Shown here: piece by piece, positions 55,912 to 64,000 of the stretch | Layout: the number at the start of each line of letters is the position of its first letter | Position numbering within the stretch: the stretch's first letter is position 1 | Source of the DNA: Drosophila miranda | Taxonomy: Eukaryota; Arthropoda; Insecta; Diptera; Drosophilidae | NCBI RefSeq assembly: GCF_003369915.1 | Contig: NW_022881603.1 | Span: forward strand, 22,937,515 to 23,001,514 | DNA length: 64,000 nucleotides | Direction: 5' to 3' | The notes under the pieces: generated by a model | What the model was told of the DNA's origin: nothing | Database searches by the model: none | What the model saw: only the letters and a program-made list of their open reading frames with translations | Program-made: the position numbers and the translations under genes

Positions 55912-57420
55912 ACGAGGGGGAACGTTGTGAGTTGCTGCGGACACCGCAACTCTACGGTTATACCCGATACTAAGTCAGTATGGCTCTCCTCCGGCAGACG
56001 CTGCTAATATTAAACGACACGACAAAGAGTGCGTGCGAGAGAGACAGAAAATCAGTCTGAGCGCGACGTCGGTCGCTGCGTAGCCACTGCAAATTGATTT
56101 GTTCCTATTGGCTATAAAAATGATCTGATCTGATCCAGATTCAGCAATCTGATAGATATGGTCATTATCTATGATTCTGCGTTTTTAGTTTTCTCGAATG
56201 TGCAATATTGTGGATGCAACAGATTTTCGTCCTTTGTGGGGGCGGAAGGGGGTGGGGCGAAATTCTGAGATATACTTTTTATAGTGAGATCTAACAGAAG
56301 TGCGGATAACAAATTTGGTTACTCAAACCTTAATAGTCTCTGAGATTTGTGGATGCCCCAGATTTTCGTCCTTTGTGGGGGCGGAACCCATAAAGTATAT
56401 ATATTCTTGATCAGCATCAATAGCCGAGTCGATTGGGCCCTGTCTGTCTGTCTGTCTGTCCGTCTGTCCGTCTGTCCGTCCGTCCGTCTGTCCGTCCCCT
56501 TCAGCGCCTAGTGCTCAAAGGCTATAAGAGCTAGAGCAACGATGTTTTGGATCCAGACTTCTGTGATATGTCACTGCTACAAAAATATTTCAAAATTTCG
56601 CCCCGCCCACTTCCGCCCCCACAAAGAACGAAAATCTGTGGCATCCACAATTTTAAAGATATGAGAAAACCAAAAACGTAGAATTGTAGAGAACGACCAT
56701 ATCTTTAAGACTGCGGAATCTGAATTGGATCGTATTATTATTATAGCCAGCATCAAGAAAACAATTTCATTTTTTCTCGCCCTGTCTCTCTCTAACACAC
56801 ACGTAGCATAGGCGGCTTTGCTTAGAGTAAAACATTAGCGCCTAGATCTCAGAGACTACAAAAGCTAGAGCAACCAAATTTGGTATCCACACTCCTAATA
56901 TATCGGACCGAGACGAGTTTGTTTCAAAATTTCGCCACACCCCCTTCCGCCCCCGCAAAGGACGAAAATCTGGGGATATTCAAAAATCTCAGAGACTATT
57001 AAGGCTAGAGTAACCAAATTTGGTATCCGCACTCCTGTTAGATCTTGCTATAAAACGTGTATCTCAAAATTTCGCCCCACCCCCTTCCGCCCACACAAAG
57101 AACGAAAATCTGTTGCATCCACAATATTGCACATTCGATAAAACTAAAAACGCAGAATCATAGATAATGACCATATCTATCAGATTGCTGAATCTGGATC
57201 AGATCAGATCATTTTTATAGCCAATAGGAACAAATCAATTTGCAGTGGCTACGCAGCGCCCGACGTCACGCTCAGACTGATTTTCTGTCTCTCTCGCACG
57301 CACTCTTTGTCGTGTCGTTTAATATTAGCGGCGTCTGCCGGAGGAGAGCCATACTGACTTAGTATCGGGTATAACCGTAGAGTTGCGGTGTCCGCAGCAA
57401 CTCACAACGTTCCCCCTCGT
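55912..57420. mobile_element. Two ISY/ISX-like copies fused head to head into a palindrome
   Basis: From 55912 the repeat runs in reverse orientation (ACGAGGGGGAACGTTG...) to about 56386. There it switches in the middle of the GGGGGCGGAA / CCCATAAAGTATA sequence to a forward copy running to 57420 (...CCCCCTCGT). The outer arms (about 55912-56330 and about 57000-57420) are inverted repeats of some 400 bases or more that would form a long hairpin. It lies between two convergent paralogous genes. Confidence 0.85.
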
Positions 57421-57816
57421 TCAATTTTAAATACATTTGTGGGTGTTTTTCTTAAGAATCAGTAGAAGATGATCTCTATCCCAAATATTCCTCAAAAAGT
57501 TAAACTTCAAGGACCATTCTCTAAACATCGATTATTTCATAGCTCCGCTTTTATTGAACAGATATTGATATGATTAGCTTTATAACAGTATTTTGTATTG
57601 TACTACATTTGAAAAAATTATTTTGTTAAAATCAAGGAAATAAGGTTATAGGAAAAACGTTCCGGATATCGAATGCCTCCTCTTTTAATGTTTAACTTTC
57701 AATCTATATATTTCAATGATCCTTTAATGATTATTTCTGTACCCATAAAAGCATGTTTTTTAAAGTGTTTTCGAAGACTTTCCTTAAAAGTCCCCTCCTC
57801 ACATGGTGGTTACTGG
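57421..57816. other. AT-rich intergenic stretch, no gene
   Basis: This is the 3' side of OBP-like gene 2. No open frame, repeat or regulatory signal was identified. Confidence 0.4.
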
Positions 57817-58536
57817 TTAGGTGGTTAGGACATCTTTGCACTTCTTGGCAAAGTCCCGCGTCTCCTCGCATTCGGTGGAATTCGACCAGCGGCTCTGGGG
57901 GCAGTTGTGGAAGAAATTGTATATCACGCAAGAGAGGATCACACTGGAGGCGGGCTTGCAAAATTTCCCCGTGCCGAAGGCCAATGGGCAGAGACAGAAA
58001 CTGCGATGCGGCATCCTCAGCTGGAAAGGATGTGGGATCCATGTTGGATTAAGAGCTTCTTCCTCGCGAAATTGAACTCACTATTGGAGTGGCATTTCTG
58101 GAATGCGTTCAGCATTTCCGTCTCGTACTCGGGATCCGTTTTGTGGTACTTCTTGAAGTGGGTGTGGACGGCAATCATGTCCAGGGTGTCATTGCTGTCC
58201 AGCAGCTTGTAGTGATCGAAGACGCACTTGCCCCAACAGGTGCCCACAATGGCCTGATCCACGGTTACATCCTCCATGGCCTCTTCCTCGGTGGAAGGTA
58301 GTCGAAAACTTGTCTGCTTGGCGCACATCTCGGTGACCTCGTCATGCCCGTCGGGATGCTTGCAGCAGTAGTGGATGTGGTCCTCATGAATGCGCTCCAC
58401 ATGCCGGCAATAAACGCGAATTGCCGAGAGTCTCCCCTACATTAGTGAAAAATCAATCAGTAGCTCTATTCTGATTTTAGCTACCCACCAGGAGCTGGGC
58501 CACAGCCAAGCAGATCCCAAAGGTTGCCCTCACCAT
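57817..58536 (-). pseudogene. Plus-C odorant-binding-protein-like gene 2, frame conflict in last exon
   Basis: This is the paralogue of gene 1 with the same three-exon structure: 58536-58489 (signal peptide MVRATFGICLAVAQLL), 58436-58082 and 58020-57817. Conserved elements are HYCCKHPDGH, TEMCAK, GTCWGKCVFDH, FQKCHSN, and FCKP, LSCVIYNFFHNCP, TECEE, KKCKD, ending DVLTT. Exon 3 begins in the right phase (TEDAASQFLSLPIGLRHG), but the conserved FCKPASS part lies one frame over. The run of four G on the coding strand (57967-57970) is one longer than the frame needs. This may be a homopolymer error or a true frameshift. Confidence 0.72.
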
Positions 58537-58829
58537 TTTTGAAAACTGTGAAACCCCTCGCTGGCCCGACCGCACTTTAAACCGGCCCACCGTTCCCCAT
58601 TGATGGACAGACCTAATGGCCCCCACAATGCTCCTATATTAATTTGATTTCGGGCCCATTATTATGGCAACAGACCTGACGACAGTCGACGAGGCACTGT
58701 CATAGCGACGCCGTCACGCAATTTATTATTAATTTTCCTAGGCGAGGCTGTCGCTCGCCTTATTGAAATGGCCTTTGAAATTTGATAAGGCTGATTTGGG
58801 CAATCATTTAAAAAGAAAAACGATTTGCG

Positions 58830-61378
58830 ATGGGCAAAAAGGGTAAAGGAAAAGGCAATAAGCTGGCCAAGATGTCCGAGGAGGACCGGGCCCGCTATCT
58901 CCAAATGCGATCCGACGCGGAAGAGGAGACGAGGCGCCGGAAAATGCAGCTCATTGCGATGTACATGAAGGTACTGTACTGGACTCAGGTGATGGCTAGA
59001 ACCAGAAGGACTCTAATAATTCTAGTCATGTTCCCTTTCCGTAGAAAGGGATCAATCACTCAATCCACTCAATCAGGAGTGGCGCAGCATTCTAAGGCAG
59101 GTAAAGATTCAGGAGCTGCAAAGGGAAATCGTCGACGTGGAGGCCGTCTTCAAGGAGGCTCTGAAGCGCAAGGACAATGTAATACAGCGCCTCATAGCGC
59201 ACATCGGCTCTACGGAGGATATGTACGCGAATCTGCAGCAGTCCCACATGGAGAATATAAGCGGTATCATTGGTGAGATTCGTGTGTATTTCCCAAGACC
59301 CTTACCCCTGATTATTAAACCATCTAATCTAGGTATCCACCGGAGTAGGCTGGAGTTCTTTCGGAATATCTTCGAGGAGGATAAGCAGGCGGTTCTGGGT
59401 GAATGGGAACAGGATTCGGCTGGCTTCCGGGAAATGCACGCCCAGAAGCAGCTGGAATTGGAGTGCGTATTCTATCAGGTGGAGGAGACCACCGATCGGG
59501 AGATCAAGGACAGCCACGAACGATTCCTGGATCGGTGTGAGGACCTTAAGAGCGGCGTAAGTGTCATTCTAATTAAACAGCAGGCTGCCGTACTCTTCCC
59601 AGTCGTCGCACTGGGCCTTTGCGTACTCCGACATGCACTTGATCAGATCCCTGGACTGCGAGCACTTATTGTTCCTGTTGCGACTGTTCTCCAGGTAGCG
59701 GAAGCACTGCTGCACCGTATCCATGAAGAAGTTGCGCAGCTCCCGATCGCGGAGATCCTTGGTCAGTATATAGCTGACTTTGCGCCGATCGGGCAGGCCA
59801 TTCCCGTCCGCCTGTGGAGGAGTCAGACAGGATGAATGGGCTGAAATGCAGTATCCTGTCACCTACCCTACAATATTCATCTCCTCGAAGAAACACTGGG
59901 CCACACACTGACCTCCCTCGCTCTCCGAGCTGTTTCTGTTCTCCGTCTGCTTCAGTCTGCGTTGCCACCTGTAGCCATTGTTAGTTCTACCGTCCTGTTC
60001 CTGGCCATAGTCGTATCGATTGACCTTCCTCCCATAACCTCGGTTGCCCTCGTTGTCGTCCGGTGCATTTCCGTTGTTGTTGCCGTTGCCGTTGTCGTTG
60101 CCACTGCGGTGCATGCAGCTGCGGACAACCCTTTTTAACTCCGCCTCGCCGTAGCCCTCCTGGGCGCGGCACTTGAGGCCCTCCACAGAGCAGCAGCAGA
60201 GGCAGAATAAGATCAGCCAGATCATTTTGGAAACTGAATGCACGAACAGCAGCCCAGCCTTATATTTATATATAGCACTGTGGAATGACACCCTAATTGA
60301 TGCCCTGACTGACACACAATGGAGGCAGCCATCCATCAATTATGACTCGGTTTACGTGCCCGATTTCAGATGCAACTGCAGCTGGAGCAGATCACCAGCC
60401 GTGGCGAGGCCAAGCTGGAGAAGCTCTGGCAGGACTACCAGTCGGTTCTCGCCGGCTACTGCCAGCACATCGAGGGCTTTTACTCCGAATATGTGGATCT
60501 GAAGCAGCGGGACGAGGAGGCCGCCCTGCAGATCAGCCAACAAACCTACGACATTGAGCACCTGATCGATCAGTTGGCCAACCTTCGGCTCGTCTCGGAG
60601 GAGCTCTACACTAAGCAACAGGCCCAGCTGGAGCAGCGGCAGGCCATCAAGCAGCAGCTAACCCGGTCGGTTCCCTCAGAGAACTGCGGACCTGTGTGGA
60701 GCAGGAGGTGGCCAGGGATCACCAGACCTTCAAGCTGATGTCCGTGGAGAGCTACAATGCGCTGGAGACCCTGCAGGGAATCGTCGGGAAGGGGGGGACC
60801 CTGGGTCAGCTGTCGGCGGTCTGTGCGAAAATGGAAACCCAGCGCGAAAATATGTTCCTCCTTCCCGAGCTGTCGCGGGAGATCATTGAGATTCGTGAAG
60901 TTGAGGACCGATCCGACGCATCTACTGACTTGCTCAAGGTACGAATATAAATCTTTGGAATGCCCCTTAATCCGTATATGCCTTCCCCTAGGATGAGATA
61001 GGAGTGGTGCCGCAAATGGACACCTTCTGGCTTCGCGTCAACAATGTGTCCGTGGACGTGGCCTGCCTCAAGCAGCAGAAAAAGAGGTTGGAGGCGTCCA
61101 ATAGCCAGCTCAAGGCGGAACTCCAGGAGTACCTGGTCAACCTGAACATCGGAAATGGCTCCAACAGCCACATACACGACTACCTATCCAGACGGCCCAA
61201 GAGCATGTCTGTGGATCGCGTCACGCGTCTCCAGCTCCAGCCCAAGCAGGTGAAGAGCGCCATGTCCAGTGGCCGCCGTCCGCCCACTCCCACTCCCCCA
61301 ATATCTCGTCCCAGCCGTGGCCGAGAGGCCGCCTTTGAGGCGAACTTCTCCAACGCGGTTTGTTGGAAATTCAAATAA
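58830..61378 (+). CDS. DRC2/CCDC65-like subunit of the nexin-dynein regulatory complex
   Basis: DRC2 pairs with DRC1 as a long coiled-coil rod linking neighbouring axonemal doublets and regulating dynein; in flies this is a sperm-tail role. Exons: 58830-58970, 59045-59272, 59333-59556, 60370-60938, 60992-61378. Signatures: basic start MGKKGKGKGNKLAKMSEEDR, then RRKMQLIAMYMK, NQEWRSILRQVKIQEL, KRKDNVIQRLIAHI, HRSRLEFFRNIF, and further coiled coil to YNALETLQGIVGKGG, closely following the CCDC65 plan. Two frame conflicts: at the exon 1-2 junction, where a few conserved residues also seem missing, and near 60671, where RSVPSENCG should read on as LRELRTCVEQEV in another frame. A basic Ser/Pro-rich tail (RRPPTPTPPISRPSRGRE) ends the protein. 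Confidence 0.78.
59569..60225 (-). CDS. Odorant-binding-protein-like gene 3, nested antisense in the DRC2 intron
   Basis: ATG at 60225 gives a signal peptide (MIWLILFCLCCCSVEG). LKCRAQEGYGEAEL and VVRSCMHR follow, then a hydrophilic insert of about 70 residues rich in Asn, Gly and Asp, then the classical C-x3-C motif GGQCVAQCFFEEMNIV. The second exon has DGNGLPDRRKVSYIL, VQQCFRYLE, NKCSQSRDLIKC and KAQCDDW, ending at 59569. The pattern fits a six-cysteine OBP with a long insert; Obp59a is the type I remember with such an insert, unverified. The donor (about 59866) and acceptor (about 59818) do not join in the expected phase, so one more indel or an unusual splice is involved. Confidence 0.68.
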
Positions 61379-61640
61379 TAACATTAAATACTATTAAATA
61401 ATTCTATCGATATATTAAGTATTATTATGTAAAGTTAGTCTGGTCACACTTGAAGTGTCCACTTCCTCTTTCTTTTGTGTGATCTCGAATTGAGTGTGTG
61501 GACCGGTGTTGCAGCAAAAAGTAATCAAGAAATACATAAATAATCTGTATAGAAAAATATAACTTGGTACTAATCGTTTACTAATTGTCATAGCTAGTTA
61601 TCCAATAGGTTATGGGCCCAGTCCACGCCAATTTAAATAA
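61379..61640. other. Intergenic sequence between DRC2-like gene and LINE
   Basis: AT-rich, with no gene seen. It contains the likely DRC2 polyadenylation region, but no single AATAAA was decisive. Confidence 0.4.
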
Positions 61641-61813
61641 ATTAAATTAATAGGTTAGGTTAGGTTAGGTTGAGGCGGCTGCCGGGCTCGCTCGGAACCC
61701 GTCACACTTAGGCCGGTTTCGGCCCGTTGTGATACCGCATAGGATCATTTCCTTCCTGCGTTGTGAGACTTCCTGTCAGCAATTATCCCATCCAGATGCT
61801 CTCACAAAGTTCG

Positions 61814-62610
61814 CTATCCTCCTGGGACATAGTTTTGACATCTCTGAGATGTCGTGTAGAAAGGCTGAGCCCAGGTGCTGTAGCCTTCTTCTGCTGAGAG
61901 CTGGGCAGGAGCAGAACAGATGTTCCACTGTCTCCTCCTCTTCCTCGTCTCTACAGCTGCGACAAAAATCGTTATGTGGGGCCCCAGCCTGTTAGCGTGG
62001 GTGCCTATTAGCCAGTGTCCCGTGAGGGAACGTGTGACTACGCTGTACCTTTTCCTGCTTAACTTGAGGAGCTCGGAGGTGCGCTTCATGTCCATGGTCG
62101 GCCATGTTTGCCGAGTTGTGCGACATCGTGGCACTGTTTGCCACATATCGTTTTTTAGTCGCTTGTATTGCTCCCTTATAATGAGCTTACAGGTGGCCAT
62201 TGGCATACAGATATCCTCCTTGTCTTGGAGAAGGGGGATTGTAGTGCCAGATCTGGCCAGCTCGTCCGCTATACAGTTGCCCTCGACCCAAATCAGGCTA
62301 ATAGCAAATTGCTGAGCCATCTCGTGCAGAGATTTGCGGCAGTCTGCCACGGTGGCCGAGTTCGAGGAAATCGCGCTTAGCGATTTGATCGCAGCCTGGC
62401 TGTCGCTATAAATGTTTAGCTTGGTTGCCGTGACGGCAGCCGCTTGTAGGCAGTCTAGAGCCTCCCTGATTACTATGACTTCCGCTTGAAAGACACTGCA
62501 ATGATCTGGCAGTCTGAAGGAATGCCTTATGCTTAGCTGTTCAGAGTAGATTCCCCCTCCGACTCTGTCGTCCAGCTTTGATCCATCTGTGAAGATGTTT
62601 ATGGCCCCAT
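61814..62610 (-). pseudogene. LINE RNase H domain
   Basis: INIFTDGSKLDDRVGG gives the first catalytic Asp. FQAEVIVIREAL carries the Glu, NIYSDSQAAIKSL the second Asp, and VEGNCIADELARSG the terminal region. It is displaced one frame from the reverse transcriptase. After it come ETRKRRRQWNIC-type sequence and the 3' untranslated end. RNase H removes the RNA strand after first-strand synthesis in LINEs that carry it. Confidence 0.82.
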
Positions 62611-63858
62611 CTGTGTGTCTGTGTACTCTCTTTGAACTTGGTAGTCTGTTTTTGAGGGGACGGTACTGCTATTATTTAATATGGCTGAGTGACCTAAGCA
62701 CTGTGTCCCCCATTGATCTGAGTCTCTTAGACGTATTGCTGCTGCTTCTGCCTGTAGGCATAGGATGGCATTTAGCGCATCATTTGGGGTGGTGCGAAGA
62801 GCTCCGCTGATGCATAGGGCGGCAGTCCGCTGGACTTTGCCCAGTTGCTTGGTGATCGCCCTTTTTGATAGGGCCGGCCACCACACCGTAACTCCGTAGA
62901 GTAGTATTGGTCTAACTATAGCTTGATATATCCATTGGACTATGCTTGGGATCATACCCCATCTTAGCCCAATAGCTTTTTTACATGTGTAGAGTGCAGT
63001 CATTGCCTTCTTCACTCTGTCTTTGACATTCAGGTTCCAGCTAAGCTTCTTGTCAATTACCAACCCTAAGTAACTGGCACTGTCGCTAAAGGAGAGCCTG
63101 CGCAAATCCAGTATTGGAGGGTTGAGGGGCGGGACCTTGTATTTATTTGTGAATAGTACGAGTTCCGTTTTTGAGGGATTTACTCCCAGACCGCGCGATT
63201 CTGTCCAATCCGACAGTTGCGCTAGCTTTGTGGACATTAAGTCGCACAGTGTTTGGGGGTATTTCCCCGAGAAGATAATCGCAACGTCGTCCGCATAGGC
63301 CACGACTTTGCAGCCCCCCCCTTCTAGGTCACATAGAATCTTGTTGACTGCTATGTTCCACAGAAGAGGAGACAGGACACCACCTTGCGGGGTGCCTCTG
63401 TTGACATACCTTGACTGGGCGGACGATCCCATCGATGATGTCACCGTCCTGCATGTGAGCAATTGATCAATGAGCATCACCAAGTGACGGTCCACCATCA
63501 GGTCAGTCAGGGCTTCTGTAATGGCGCCCGGTACAACGTTGTTGAAAGCTCCCTCAATATCGAGAAAGGCTATGAGTGAGTACTCTTTGTGATGCAGAGA
63601 TTTCTTTACCGCTGAGATCACTTCATGAAGAGCCGTTTCCGTGGATTTTCCTTTCCGGTAGGCATGCTGTGCGCCTGACAGCAACTGAGGGTGTATAGTT
63701 GTCCTCAGTTGCAGCCCGACGAGTCTCTCAAAGGTTTTGAGGAGGAAGGACGATAGGCTGATTGGTCTAAAGTCTTTTGCAGCTGAGTGCGAGGCTTTCC
63801 CAGCTTTGGGAATGAAGACTATCTTTGCCTTAAGCCATGTTCGCGGGATTGTACCCAC
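62599..63858 (-). pseudogene. LINE reverse transcriptase (partial ORF2)
   Basis: KIVFIPKAGK and DFRPISLSSFLLKTFERL are followed by AFLDIEGAFNNV (first catalytic Asp), RGTPQGGVLSPLLW, and the catalytic VAYADDVAIIFSG. The C-terminal thumb region LGLVIDKKLSWN comes next. The frame has no true start here; it continues upstream past the window. It ends at DTQMGP, where RNase H begins in another frame (AINIFTDGSK), so the copy has a frameshift near 62610. Confidence 0.86.
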
Positions 63859-64000
63859 AGCCAGTATCTTCCTGAAGATACCTTGTAGCCAGTTGATGGC
63901 CGTATCCCCGGCCCTCTGAAGTTGAGCCGGGATTACCTGGTCTGGGCCTGGCGATTTGAACGGGTTGAAGCTGTTTATTGCCCAGCTTATGTTACGTTTT

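Larger units (their letters stand above)
61641..64000 (-). mobile_element. Non-LTR retrotransposon (LINE) with reverse transcriptase and RNase H, cut by window end
   Basis: The 3' end on the minus strand terminates in CCTAA repeats (plus strand 61651-61668, TAGGT units), a simple-repeat tail rather than poly(A). Upstream lie an RNase H domain and reverse transcriptase in the order usual for I/LOA/R1-like LINEs. The element continues beyond 64000. LOA-clade LINEs such as Bilbo and TRIM are known from obscura-group flies and are my best guess, unverified. Confidence 0.85.

Overview
The window is eukaryotic and almost certainly Drosophila. It has short introns with GT/AG borders, a filamin gene that reads as cheerio, Plus-C odorant-binding-like genes and insect retroelements. 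The obscura group is my inference, resting mainly on an abundant ~1.1 kb repeat that I remember as ISY/ISX-like. No rRNA, tRNA, CRISPR array or bacterial feature was seen.

Layout: 1-2100 is non-coding. 2101-7642 is a Ty3/gypsy element with two LTRs, a large internal deletion and a nested ~1.1 kb repeat. 8589-39337 is cheerio (filamin) on the + strand in 16 inferred coding exons. Its introns carry most of the transposons: three ISY-like copies and a BEL/Pao remnant in the 7.6 kb intron (14432-22052), and a hAT-type element plus a head-to-tail gypsy dimer (three LTRs, two 4613 bp units) in the 11.7 kb intron (23357-35039). Converging on cheerio from the right are two tandem, diverged CFAP61-like genes on the - strand (50134-39804 and 54495-50221). 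The first has a BEL/Pao element of about 6.4 kb inside an intron.

Next come a small secreted-peptide gene (54921-54597), two paralogous Plus-C OBP-like genes in convergent orientation (55176-55886 + and 58536-57817 -) that flank a palindromic double ISY-like insertion, and a DRC2/CCDC65 gene (58830-61378 +) with a third OBP-like gene nested antisense in its intron. A LINE with an RNase H domain runs off the right edge.

Functional reading: cheerio is an actin cross-linker. CFAP61 belongs to the calmodulin- and spoke-associated complex at the base of radial spoke 3, and DRC2 to the nexin-dynein regulatory complex. Both act in the sperm axoneme and the two complexes are physically linked, so the right third groups flagellar genes with secreted ligand-binding proteins.

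The most striking general property is damage. Apparent single-base frameshifts or in-frame stops occur in cheerio, both CFAP61-like genes, at least two OBP-like genes, DRC2 and the BEL element. Several lie in short homopolymers, which suggests consensus indel errors. Others are nonsense substitutions, which suggest real decay or segregating null alleles. Raw reads would decide.
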